Below the pieces are notes generated by a model, which searched no databases, had not been told where the DNA came from, and was given only the letters and a program-made list of their open reading frames with translations. A stretch of DNA of 64,000 bases from Microbaculum marinisediminis (lineage in GTDB: Bacteria; Pseudomonadota; Alphaproteobacteria; Rhizobiales; Tepidamorphaceae): NCBI RefSeq assembly GCF_025397915.1, contig NZ_JALIDZ010000002.1, positions 124,001-188,000 of the forward strand, written 5' to 3'. How positions within the stretch are numbered: the first letter of the stretch is position 1; every line of letters begins with the position of its first letter. Positions 18,261-26,211 of this stretch are shown here, one piece after another. A program made the position numbers and the translations under genes.

Positions 18261-18413
18261 ATGGGTAAGTTCGTGATGTCGCTGGCGATGGTTTCGATGT
18301 TCGCCGGCACCATTTTCCTGTTCGCAGCACCGGTTCTGGTAAAATCGGACTACGGAAGGCCGATGACCCAGGCCGATCTATGCCTGCAGCGCGGCATCGG
18401 CTGCGGGGGCTGA
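18261..18413 (+). CDS. small putative secreted or membrane peptide
   Basis: A 50-codon frame starting MGKFVMSLAMVSMFAG with a hydrophobic segment at residues 4-26 and a cysteine-bearing tail (DLCLQRGIGCGG). A GAAGGGG sequence precedes the ATG at normal spacing. It overlaps the 3' end of the convergent HAD gene by 36 bases. It is not recognised as a known family. The signal-like N-terminus and ribosome site favour a real gene, but length alone cannot exclude chance. Confidence 0.4.
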   Translation: MGKFVMSLAMVSMFAGTIFLFAAPVLVKSDYGRPMTQADLCLQRGIGCGG

Positions 18414-19031
18414 GACCGGCAGGCCGAGCGCGGAGAGATCGGCGGCAAGCGCCTCGGGGGTGGTGAAGTGCACGGCCTGGAAACCGAGCTGGCGGGCGGC
18501 ATCGACATTGTCGGTGCGGTCGTCGATGAACACCATCGTTCCCGGCGCGCGCCCCGTGCGGGCGACCAGCGCGTCGAAGATGCGCGGATCCGGCTTGACG
18601 TAACCGACCTCGCCGGACACCACGGCCTCGCCGAACTCGCCAAGGAAGGGGTATTCCTCGACCGTGACCGGCCACAGCTCAGCGGCGAAATTGGTGATCG
18701 CGTGCACCGGAACGCCGGCGGCGCGCAGCTGTTCCATCACCGCGACGGTGCCCTGGATCGGCCCACCGATCGTCTCCAGCCAGCGGTCGTAGAAGGCGGC
18801 GATCAGGTCGGCGGAGCCCGGGAACCGCTTGGACAGGTCGGCGATCCCGTCGGCGCAGCTTCGGCCACGATCCTGATGCAGGTGCCAGCCCAGGGTGACC
18901 ACATGGGTGAGGAACCATTCGCGTTCCTCGCCGCCGGGGATCAGCTTTTCGTAGAGATAGGCCGGATTCCAGTCGAGCAGGACGTTGCCGACGTCGAAGA
19001 CGACGGCCTCGGGACGAACAATTGGTTGCAA
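18378..19031 (-). CDS. HAD family hydrolase (subfamily IA)
   Basis: A 217-residue phosphatase or dehalogenase-like enzyme. The HAD motifs are all present: nucleophile in VVFDVGNVL (Asp13), motif II THR/SER-type in HAITNFAA, motif III lysine in GYVKPDPRIF, and motif IV FIDDRTDN. A small helical cap lies between residues 18 and 85. It resembles the YihX/epoxide hydrolase-like group of alpha-D-glucose-1-phosphate or general phosphatases; the substrate is unknown. It stands alone, with about 170 bases to the next minus-strand gene. Confidence 0.88.
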   Translation of the reverse strand: MQPIVRPEAVVFDVGNVLLDWNPAYLYEKLIPGGEEREWFLTHVVTLGWHLHQDRGRSCADGIADLSKRFPGSADLIAAFYDRWLETIGGPIQGTVAVMEQLRAAGVPVHAITNFAAELWPVTVEEYPFLGEFGEAVVSGEVGYVKPDPRIFDALVARTGRAPGTMVFIDDRTDNVDAARQLGFQAVHFTTPEALAADLSALGLPVSAPAADAALQA

Positions 19032-19200
19032 GACGAACTCCCTTTACACTGCAGCGCCAAATCCGGATATTGCGTAGCACAATAGCGGACCCTGCGGATA
19101 CTGCACGTATCGCGGGAAAAATAATCCGGCAATTCCGATCGGCTGCAAAGTCGGCGGCTGCCGGCGCGCGAGACGAGCCTGTTTCTCGCGGATATCCGCC

Positions 19201-19728
19201 CTATTCCTCGATGAAATCGGCGCAGCGGGGCGCCTCGGCGCCGGCCCAGGGCATGATCGGCACGGTCGAGGTGGAATTCTCCGGGCTGCCCTCGACCAGC
19301 TTGTCGGTATAGACGAGATAGACCAGCACGTTACGCTTGGCGTCGCAGCCGCGCACGATCCGCATCTTCTTGAAGAAGACCGAGCGGCGCTCGCGGAACA
19401 TCTCCTCGCCCTGCTCGAATTTTTCGTTGAACGAAACCGGGCCGATCTGCCGGCACGCGAGCGAGGCGTTCGACAGTTCCTCGGCAACGCCGAACATGCC
19501 GCTGATGCCACCCTTTTCCGGCACCGTGAAGTGACAGGCGACGCCCTCGACCTTGGGATCGTCCAGGGCATAGGTGGCGAGCTTGTGGTCGGGAGTGAGG
19601 AACTTCCAGACGGTCGACTTCTTGAAGATCAGTTCCGGTTCCGCCTCCTGCGCCGCCGCGGGGCCCGTTGCGGCGGCCGCGAAGGCGAAGAGGAACAGCG
19701 TGGTGCAGAGGGCGGCAAGGGCGCGCAT
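19201..19728 (-). CDS. creA: CreA family protein
   Basis: A 175-residue exported protein of unknown function. A signal peptide covers residues 1-26 (ends AAAQ). The CreA core follows: VWKFLTPDHKLATYALDDPK, VEGVACHFTVPEKGG, then ACRQIGPVSF. The start was set at MRALAALC because it has a GGGAG site and puts the signal peptide first; an upstream in-frame start would add 31 unlikely residues. It is not clearly part of the neighbouring catabolic operon. Confidence 0.9.
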   Translation of the reverse strand: MRALAALCTTLFLFAFAAAATGPAAAQEAEPELIFKKSTVWKFLTPDHKLATYALDDPKVEGVACHFTVPEKGGISGMFGVAEELSNASLACRQIGPVSFNEKFEQGEEMFRERRSVFFKKMRIVRGCDAKRNVLVYLVYTDKLVEGSPENSTSTVPIMPWAGAEAPRCADFIEE

Positions 19729-19851
19729 GGTCGTCTCCCGGGTCGGCGGTCCGTTTTCAGATAGGGGCGCGGACCGACAATTACGAGCCGAATGCCGTTC
19801 CCGGAGCCACTGCGGGGTCACCGCGGGGGGCCGAAATCCGGTCGGGCGGCC

Positions 19852-20049
19852 CTATCGCGCCGCCTTGCGGGCCGCGGCGACCGCCTGGCGCAAGACGTCG
19901 AGGTCGCCGATATGGTTGGCCAGCAGCAGGACGAGGCGGGCGTTGAACTCGGCGCTCGCCTCCGCGTCGAGGTCGCGATGCGCGTCGACGAGGACGTGAA
20001 AGGCGGCGTCGGGGTTGTCGAAACGCGATGCGGTGTCGAGATCAGCCAT
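19852..20049 (-). CDS. DUF2783 domain protein
   Basis: A 65-residue soluble protein beginning MADLDTASRFDNPDAAFHVL, recognised as DUF2783 by its DAHRDLDAEASAEFNARLVL core. Its ATG lies inside the last codons of the flavin monooxygenase gene (8-base overlap). DUF2783 genes regularly sit next to such monooxygenases in homogentisate-type clusters, so an accessory role is likely but unproven. Confidence 0.85.
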   Translation of the reverse strand: MADLDTASRFDNPDAAFHVLVDAHRDLDAEASAEFNARLVLLLANHIGDLDVLRQAVAAARKAAR

Positions 20050-21655
20050 TCATCTCTCCCCTGGCGCGCTTGAGCGCGGCCTCCACGCGCGACCGGTCGT
20101 AGGAGCGGAAGCGGGCGGTCAGATACTGGTCGGGACGGAACAGGTAGCAGGCGCCCGGCGTGGCGTCGTAGCGCTGTTTGAACAGGCCCGAAGCGTCGTT
20201 CAGATCGTCGCCGATGGTGATGAGCGTCACGCCCTCCGGCACATTGGGCCGGTCGCCGTCGGCGACGCGGACCAGCGTGAAATCGCGCGACAGGGCGTTG
20301 AGCAGCCAGACCGGCTTGCCCGCCGCATCGACCAGCGGCGCGTCGGCGGCCGGGTCTCCGAGCGCGACCGTGCCGTCGAATTCGTCGCTGTCGGGTGTCG
20401 TCAGCGGGCTGTCGTAATGGGCGGCGGTATGCAGCCGGCCGGAATTGACCATCCGGCGCGCGAACGGGAATTCGCGGGCAAGATCCAGCACGGCGTCGCG
20501 CAGGCGCTTGTCGCCGGGGCTCTTGGGCACCAGGAAGTCGGTGGAGCGCGTCGAGTGGCCGATATTGGTCTCGGCGGCCTGGATGCGTTCCAGATCGTAA
20601 GAGCCGAGCAGCGAGGCGGGCGCCTCCCCGTTCAGCACGAGGGCGAGCTTCCAGGCGAGATTGTGGGTGTCCTCGATGCCGGAATTGGCGCCGCGCGCGC
20701 CGAACGGCGAGACCTGGTGGGCGGCGTCGCCGGCGAAGATCACCCGGTCGTAGAGGAAGTGCTCGTTGCGGCGGCACTGGAAGGTGTAGACCGACACCCA
20801 TTCGAGCTCGTAGGGACGCCCCTGCATCATCTTGTCGAGGCGGGCGCGGACCTTCTCCGGCCGGGTCTCCTCCTTCGGATCGGCGTCCCAGCCGATCTGG
20901 AAGTCGACGCGCCAGACGTTGTCGGGCTGCTTGTGCAACAGCGTCGACTGGCCGTTGTGGAACGGAGGCTCGAACCAGAAGCGCCGGACCGCCGGGAAAT
21001 CGGCCTCCATCCTGATGTCGGCGATCAGGAACTGGTCGCGGAAGGTCTCGCCGACGAATTCGATGTCCATCAGCCGGCGCAGCGTCGAGTTGGCGCCGTC
21101 GGCGGCGATCAGCCAGTCGGCGACGAGCCGGTAGGGTCCCTCCGGCGTCTCGATATCGATGGTGACGCCATCCGCGTCCTGTTCGACGGCCGTGACCTTG
21201 TTGCGCCAGCGCACGGTGACGATGTCGAGTTGTTCGACGCGCTCGACCAGGTATTTCTCGAGGTAGTACTGCTGCAGGTTGACGAACGCCGGCATCTTGT
21301 GGCCGGGCTCCGGCAGCAGATCGAACTCGTAGACCTCCTGATCGTGGAAGTAGACCTTGCCGAGCTTCCAGTCGACGCCCTTGCCGGCGACCGCCTCGCC
21401 CGCCCCGAGCGTGTCGAGGATTTCCAGGCAGCGCTTCGAATAGCACAAGCCGCGCGAGCCCTCGCCGATGCGGTCGGCGTCGTCGAGCACCACGACCGGA
21501 ATGCCGCGCTGGGCCAGATCGATGGCGCCGGACAGGCCGACCGGGCCGGCGCCGACGATGATCACCGGATGGCGGACCGGCGCCTGCGCGTCCTGATCGG
21601 CCGAGCGGCTGTAGCGGAAGCTGAATACCGCGTGGCGACTTTGCGTTTCACCCAT
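20042..21655 (-). CDS. class A FAD-dependent aromatic monooxygenase
   Basis: A 537-residue flavoprotein hydroxylase of the PheA/TfdB/MhpA type. The FAD-binding GAGPVGL fingerprint lies at about residues 36-42, the middle DG-type motif appears as LIAADGANSTLRR, and the ribityl-binding FAGDAAHQVSPFGARG motif appears near residue 305. The C-terminal 130 residues form a thioredoxin-like tail. Placed in a homogentisate operon it may hydroxylate a phenolic acid into homogentisate, for example a hydroxyphenylacetate; the substrate is inferred from context only. The start MGETQSRH was chosen because the 47 residues upstream are arginine-rich noise. Confidence 0.9.
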   Translation of the reverse strand: MGETQSRHAVFSFRYSRSADQDAQAPVRHPVIIVGAGPVGLSGAIDLAQRGIPVVVLDDADRIGEGSRGLCYSKRCLEILDTLGAGEAVAGKGVDWKLGKVYFHDQEVYEFDLLPEPGHKMPAFVNLQQYYLEKYLVERVEQLDIVTVRWRNKVTAVEQDADGVTIDIETPEGPYRLVADWLIAADGANSTLRRLMDIEFVGETFRDQFLIADIRMEADFPAVRRFWFEPPFHNGQSTLLHKQPDNVWRVDFQIGWDADPKEETRPEKVRARLDKMMQGRPYELEWVSVYTFQCRRNEHFLYDRVIFAGDAAHQVSPFGARGANSGIEDTHNLAWKLALVLNGEAPASLLGSYDLERIQAAETNIGHSTRSTDFLVPKSPGDKRLRDAVLDLAREFPFARRMVNSGRLHTAAHYDSPLTTPDSDEFDGTVALGDPAADAPLVDAAGKPVWLLNALSRDFTLVRVADGDRPNVPEGVTLITIGDDLNDASGLFKQRYDATPGACYLFRPDQYLTARFRSYDRSRVEAALKRARGEMNG

Positions 21656-21713
21656 TGTTTCCTCCCGACTCCGCTCTTGCCTTTCCGGCCTTGTTCTTGA
21701 GCCTGTTCGTGGG

Positions 21714-22664
21714 TCAGCCCTGCAGCGCCTCCCACATCTCGCGGTCGCGCTCGGCGGTCCAGATGCGCGGATGGTCGAGGCCGCGCGCCTCGTCATAGGC
21801 CCGCGCGACGTTGAAGGGCTGGCAGTGCTCGTAGATCGCGAACTTCGAGAATTTCGGGTCCATGACCTCGCGCGAACGGTCGAAGGCCTGCTTCAGGGTG
21901 AGGCCGCGCGCGGCGCTCTCCGAAACCGAGTCGTAGAGCGTGGTCAGGAAGTCGCGGGTGAGCGCGATGCCGTCGGCGACCATCTTCGGGCTGTCCAGGG
22001 CGTCGCCGCGGCCGGGCACCAGCGCGCGCGGATTGTAGGCGGCGAGCGTGTCCAGCGTCTTCGGCCAGTCGGCGAAATGGGCGTCGCCGCAATAGCAGGC
22101 GGAGTGATACTCGACGAGGTCGCCGGAGAACATCACCCTGGAATCCGGCACCCAGGCGACCGTGTCGCCGGCGGTGTGGCCGCGGCCGAGATGGATGAGG
22201 TCGACGCGGCGCTTGCCGAGCCAGACGGTCATCCGGGTCGGGAACGTCATGGTCGGCCAGGTGAGGCCCGGCACGGACTCGGCGGCCTGGAACAGCCGCG
22301 GGAAGCGGCCGAGCTCGGACTCCCAGTCCTCCTTGCCACGCTCGACGATCAGCGAGCGGGTCGCCTCGGAGGCGAGGATCTCGTCGGCGCCGTAGGCCGA
22401 GGCGCCGAGTACGCGCACCGCGTGATAGTGCGACAGCACGACGTAGCGGATCGGCTTGTCGGTGACGGTGCGCACCCGCTCGATGACCTTGCGGGCCATG
22501 ACCGGGGTCGCCTGCGCGTCGATCACCATGACGGAATCGTCGCCGACGATCACGCCGGTGTTGGGGTCGCCCTCGGCGGTGAAGGCATAAAGGCCCTCGC
22601 CGATCTCGGCGAAGGTGATGGTCTTCTCGGCCGTGTCTCCGGTCGATGCGAACGTTTTCGCCAT
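21714..22664 (-). CDS. MBL-fold metallo-hydrolase family protein
   Basis: A 316-residue metallo-beta-lactamase-fold protein. The strand-loop pattern is clear, including the later metal ligand region GRGHTAGDTVAW and FSGDLVEYHS. The main metal motif, normally HxHxDH, reads HYHAVR, so the Asp and third His are absent. It could bind one metal or have lost hydrolase activity. It is followed 58 bases later by the monooxygenase and preceded 22 bases upstream by doxX. A quinoprotein-associated or aromatic thioester hydrolase role is possible but not shown. Confidence 0.85.
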   Translation of the reverse strand: MAKTFASTGDTAEKTITFAEIGEGLYAFTAEGDPNTGVIVGDDSVMVIDAQATPVMARKVIERVRTVTDKPIRYVVLSHYHAVRVLGASAYGADEILASEATRSLIVERGKEDWESELGRFPRLFQAAESVPGLTWPTMTFPTRMTVWLGKRRVDLIHLGRGHTAGDTVAWVPDSRVMFSGDLVEYHSACYCGDAHFADWPKTLDTLAAYNPRALVPGRGDALDSPKMVADGIALTRDFLTTLYDSVSESAARGLTLKQAFDRSREVMDPKFSKFAIYEHCQPFNVARAYDEARGLDHPRIWTAERDREMWEALQG

Positions 22665-22686
22665 CCCTGGGCGTCCTCCGTTTTTT

Positions 22687-23151
22687 CTAGAACTCGCGGC
22701 CGAGCGCGCGGTCGACCGAGATCGGCCCTGCCCCGCGAACGGCGAAGAACAGCGCGGCCACCGCCCACAAGACGGAATATTCGTAGCCGCCATTCTGCCC
22801 GAAGAAGCCGTTGGCGGCATGCACCGAAACGGCGGCGACGAGCAGGAAGCCGCAGGCCAGCGCGGCGGCCGGGCGGGTCAGGAAGCCGATCATGATCAGC
22901 ACGCCGCAGCCAATTTCGACGAAGATCGCGAGCGCGGCGAACAGCCAGCCCGGCGCCAGGCCGATGCTGCCCATCCATCCCGCCGTTCCGGCGAACCCGC
23001 CGCCGCCGAAGACGCCGAACGCCTTCTGCATGCCGTGCGGGATGAGAAAGCCGCCGACGACGAGGCGCAGCAGCAGCTCCGAAAGCGGCGACAGCGCCCG
23101 GTAGAGCGGCCCCAGCATGGGGATGACGAGGGTCTGCGAGGTGTTGGACAT
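22687..23151 (-). CDS. DoxX family membrane protein
   Basis: A 154-residue protein with four membrane helices and the DoxX hallmarks LRLVVGGFLIPHGMQKAFGVF and IFVEIGCGVLIMIGFLTRP. Family members are linked to respiratory or redox complexes, though most are uncharacterised. Within this locus it probably serves the oxidative aromatic pathway. Its upstream gap (81 bases) follows the FAH gene on the same strand. Confidence 0.9.
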   Translation of the reverse strand: MSNTSQTLVIPMLGPLYRALSPLSELLLRLVVGGFLIPHGMQKAFGVFGGGGFAGTAGWMGSIGLAPGWLFAALAIFVEIGCGVLIMIGFLTRPAAALACGFLLVAAVSVHAANGFFGQNGGYEYSVLWAVAALFFAVRGAGPISVDRALGREF

Positions 23152-23232
23152 CGTATTCCTTTCCAGTTCCGGTTCTTGCTCATGCCCCGCGATGCGGGGG
23201 CTGGACTGGAACTAGGGAGTCCACGCGAACCA

Positions 23233-24258
23233 TCAATTCGCTCCCGGAGCCGAGTATTTTGCGATTTCCTGATCAATCGCCCCGAAGATGGAATGGCCGT
23301 CGGCGTCGGTCATCTCGATGCGCACGCGATCGCCGAACGTCAGGAACCCGGTCCGGGGCGCGCCCTCGTTGATCGTCTCGACCATGCGGATCTCGGCGAT
23401 GCAGGAATAGCCCGCCCCGCCCTCGGAAACCGGCTTGCCCGGCCCGCCATCCAGCTTGTTGGAGACGGTGCCCGAGCCGACGATGGTGCCGGCGCACAGC
23501 GGCCGCGTCCTGGCGGCATGGGCGATCAGGGTCGGGAAGTCGAAGGTCATGTCGACGTCGGCGCGCGGCTTGCCAAACGGCTCGCCGTTGAGCGCGGTGA
23601 GCAGCGGCAGCGACACGCGGTGGCCGTCCCAGGCAGCGCCGAGCTCGTCGGGGGTGACGGCGACGGGCGAGAACGCCGTCGACGGCTTGGCGTGGAAGAA
23701 GCCGAAGCCCTTGGCCAGCTCGGCGGGGATCAGGTTGCGCAGGCTGACGTCGTTGACCAGCATGATCAGGCGGATGCTGCCGGCGGCAAGCTCGGGGCTC
23801 GCGCCCATCGGCACGTCGTCGACGATGACGGCGATCTCCGCCTCCATGTCGATGCCGTAGGCCTCGTCGGCGACGAGGACCGGATCGCACGGGCCGATGA
23901 AGGAATCCGAGCCGCCCTGGTACATCAGCGGGTCGGTCCAGAATGTCTCCGGCATCTCGGCGCCGCGCGCCTTGCGCACCAGCTCGACGTGATTGACGTA
24001 GGCGGACCCGTCGGCCCACTGGAAGGCGCGCGGCAGCGGCGCCATGCTTTCGGCGGGATCGAACGGCTCGCCGGCGATCATGCCGAGATCGAGCTGCTCG
24101 GCGATCTGCCGCAGGCCCGGCTCGGCGGCGGCCCAGTCGTCGAGGGCGTGCTGCAGCGTGCCGGCCACGGTTCCCGCCGGCGTGCAGCGCTTCAGATCGG
24201 CGGAAACGACGACGAGGCGGCCGTCGCGGGTGCCGTCACGTAGGGTCGCGAGTTTCAA
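23233..24258 (-). CDS. fumarylacetoacetate hydrolase family protein
   Basis: A 341-residue FAH-fold enzyme expected to split fumarylacetoacetate into fumarate and acetoacetate, the last step of homogentisate breakdown. Metal ligands are visible in the YGIDMEAEIAVIVDD block near residue 135-150, and the nucleophile-assisting KGFGFFHAKPSTAF stretch follows. It is shorter than eukaryotic FAH (about 420) and matches the compact alphaproteobacterial form. It starts 134 bases downstream of hmgA, and a palindromic repeat lies in that gap, inside the presumed operon. Confidence 0.92.
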   Translation of the reverse strand: MKLATLRDGTRDGRLVVVSADLKRCTPAGTVAGTLQHALDDWAAAEPGLRQIAEQLDLGMIAGEPFDPAESMAPLPRAFQWADGSAYVNHVELVRKARGAEMPETFWTDPLMYQGGSDSFIGPCDPVLVADEAYGIDMEAEIAVIVDDVPMGASPELAAGSIRLIMLVNDVSLRNLIPAELAKGFGFFHAKPSTAFSPVAVTPDELGAAWDGHRVSLPLLTALNGEPFGKPRADVDMTFDFPTLIAHAARTRPLCAGTIVGSGTVSNKLDGGPGKPVSEGGAGYSCIAEIRMVETINEGAPRTGFLTFGDRVRIEMTDADGHSIFGAIDQEIAKYSAPGAN

Positions 24259-24289
24259 CTGTCAGGCTCCTCGGGCGCGATTGAAGGAC

Positions 24290-24316
24290 GAGATGCCCGG
24301 GCCGGGCCCGGGCATA
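24290..24316. repeat. palindromic repeat inside the hmgA operon
   Basis: ATGCCCGGG-CCGGG-CCCGGGCAT, a variant half of unit A with a GC loop. It lies between hmgA and the hydrolase gene and may lower downstream expression or stabilise the hmgA transcript. Confidence 0.7.
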
Positions 24317-24392
24317 CCGTAGTGTAGCGAAGGATCGCGGCTATACCCTACCCCGGCGATCTGCGGAGAGGACACGGCCGCGGCCGTGCAGA

Positions 24393-25565
24393 CTATTCCG
24401 CGGCGTGGCGTGGCACGACCGGATGGGTCACCGGCGCGCCGTCGACCTTCCAGCTCTCGGCGTAGTCCGGGTTCTCCACCGCCTGGGCGCCCGGCCCCAT
24501 CTCCAGCGCGTCGCGGGTGTCCAGCATGACCGCGTACTCGTCGGTCTCCTTCTTGGGCTGGACGAACATGCGCTGCAGCGCCTTGGGGTGCGGCCCGTGG
24601 GTGAAGCCGCACGGATGCCAGGTGACCATTCCCGCCTCGATGTTGTCGCGCGAGAAGAAGTCGCCGTCGTGGTAGAACAGCACCTCGTCGTAGTCGTCGT
24701 TGTTGTGGAAGAACGGGATCTTGAGGGCGCCCTCGTCCTCCTCGAACGGCCGCGGCACGAAGGTGCAGATCACGAAGCGGTCGCCGACGAAGGTGGTGTG
24801 CGCCGACGGCGGCAGGTGGTAGCGGGCGCTGACCAGCGGCCGGATGTCCTTGACGTTGAGGCGCACCACCGACAGATCGCCCTGCCAGCCCACCGCGTCG
24901 AGCGGATTGAACGGATAGGTGACCGTCGAGATCTCGCCGCGCCGCTTGATGAGGACCTTCCATTCGGTCTCGTCCTGCTGGGCGAGGAACGCGTCGTCGA
25001 TCTTCGGGCTGTCGAGGACCGCGGGGTCGAACTGGGCGTGCTTGCCGAGCATGCCGCGATCGGGAAGCTTGTAGGAGCCGTTGGTGCACTCGATCGCCAG
25101 AACCAGGGTCGGCTCCGACGGCGCCAGGCGCCACATGGTGGACCGCGGCAGCACCAGGTAGTCGCCCTTGGCGTATTCCAGGCGGCCGTAGTCGCAGAAC
25201 AGCTCGCCGGCGCCGCGATGGATGAACAGCAACTCGTCGCCGTCGCCGTTGCGGGCAAGATAGTCCATCGGCTTGTCGAGGTTCCAGTAGCGAACCTTGA
25301 CCGACGCATTCTGCAGAACGGCCGGCGCGTCCCAGAACGACGGGGTGCCGGAATCGAGCTTGTTGAGGTCGAACGCGCGCGGGCGCAGTGGGCCCGCCCA
25401 GCTGTTCCAGGCCGTCGGCGGATGCTTGTGGTACATCATCGCCGCAGGGCCGAAGAACCCTTCCTTGCCCAGCTCGCGCTCGAACGTCCCGTCCGGCAAA
25501 TCGGCATGCGCCTGCCGCGACGCCTTGCCTTCCACCCGGCTCACAGGGATGTAATCGCTTGCCAT
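24393..25565 (-). CDS. hmgA: homogentisate 1,2-dioxygenase
   Basis: Iron-dependent ring-cleaving enzyme turning homogentisate into maleylacetoacetate. The 390-residue protein shows the family core HTTFVGDRFVICTFVPRP, HNNDDYDEVLFYHDGDF (metal-binding Glu region) and WHPCGFTHGPHPKALQ (metal His). It is shorter than the classic 430-450 residue enzyme, mainly at the N-terminus, as in the compact alphaproteobacterial version. The ATG at 25565 has AGGGGAGG five bases before it; a GTG two codons upstream lies within that site and is less likely. It is divergent from marR across a palindrome. Confidence 0.93.
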   Translation of the reverse strand: MASDYIPVSRVEGKASRQAHADLPDGTFERELGKEGFFGPAAMMYHKHPPTAWNSWAGPLRPRAFDLNKLDSGTPSFWDAPAVLQNASVKVRYWNLDKPMDYLARNGDGDELLFIHRGAGELFCDYGRLEYAKGDYLVLPRSTMWRLAPSEPTLVLAIECTNGSYKLPDRGMLGKHAQFDPAVLDSPKIDDAFLAQQDETEWKVLIKRRGEISTVTYPFNPLDAVGWQGDLSVVRLNVKDIRPLVSARYHLPPSAHTTFVGDRFVICTFVPRPFEEDEGALKIPFFHNNDDYDEVLFYHDGDFFSRDNIEAGMVTWHPCGFTHGPHPKALQRMFVQPKKETDEYAVMLDTRDALEMGPGAQAVENPDYAESWKVDGAPVTHPVVPRHAAE

Positions 25566-25658
25566 TGCCACCTCCCCTATCGGTGCCTATTGTCCGCTTG
25601 CCGCTCCCGGAAACCGGATCTTCGGGGTAGCGGTGCAGGACATTCTGTCGCAGTATTA

Positions 25659-25672
25659 GTTTCAAATGAAAC
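25659..25672. promoter_or_regulatory. perfect dyad between hmgA and marR
   Basis: GTTTCA-AA-TGAAAC is a perfect 14-base dyad in the divergent gap. It fits a MarR-type operator controlling both the hmgA operon and marR-maiA. An ATG falls within the dyad (25666), which argues against that ATG being the marR start. Confidence 0.6.
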
Positions 25673-25698
25673 CATTGTCAACGAATCCGGGGGAAAAC

Positions 25699-26211
25699 GT
25701 GCACACGGTCGCCGATGGCTCCGGCGAAGCGGGCGACCGCACGCTGAAGCTCGAGGAATTCCTGCCCTATCGCCTGGTCATGCTGGCCGAACAGGTCAGC
25801 CAGTCGCTGTCGCGCCTCTACGCCGAGCGCTACGGCCTCACCAATCCGGAATGGCGCACGATGGCGGCGCTGGGGCAGTTCGGGACGATGACGTCGACAG
25901 ACATCGGCCGCAACAGCCGGATGCACAAGACCAAGGTCAGCCGCGCGGTCGCCGAGCTCGAGAAGAAGGGCCTGATCGTCCGGCAGACCAGCGATTCCGA
26001 CATGCGCGTCTCCTACCTGACCCTCACGGACAAGGGCCGGGCGACCTATCGCAAGCTGGTGCCGCTGGCGCTGCGGTTCGGCGACCAGCTCGCCGGCGGC
26101 CTTTCGGCGGACGAGACCGCCGTGCTGGAGCGCGTTCTCACCACGCTGATGGAACGCTCAGACGAGATCGCTCGCGAGATCGGCGGAACGATCGGGAGCG
26201 ACAGCGCGTGA
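25699..26211 (+). CDS. MarR family transcriptional regulator
   Basis: A 170-residue repressor with the MarR winged helix at about residues 40-125 (TNPEWRTMAALGQFG, RNSRMHKTKVSRAVAELEKKGL, DMRVSYLTLTDKG). I chose the GTG at 25699 because GGGGGA lies five bases upstream; the in-frame ATG at 25666 lacks a ribosome site and sits in the presumed operator. The next gene, maiA, overlaps its stop, and the divergent neighbour is hmgA, so it is the likely HmgR-type regulator responding to a homogentisate-pathway intermediate. Confidence 0.88.
   Translation: MHTVADGSGEAGDRTLKLEEFLPYRLVMLAEQVSQSLSRLYAERYGLTNPEWRTMAALGQFGTMTSTDIGRNSRMHKTKVSRAVAELEKKGLIVRQTSDSDMRVSYLTLTDKGRATYRKLVPLALRFGDQLAGGLSADETAVLERVLTTLMERSDEIAREIGGTIGSDSA

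Noticed and set aside
24405-26207. Long plus-strand frame running into maiA
   Set aside because: Only the part from the GTG at 26208 matches maleylacetoacetate isomerase. The earlier part is antisense to hmgA or out of frame with marR.
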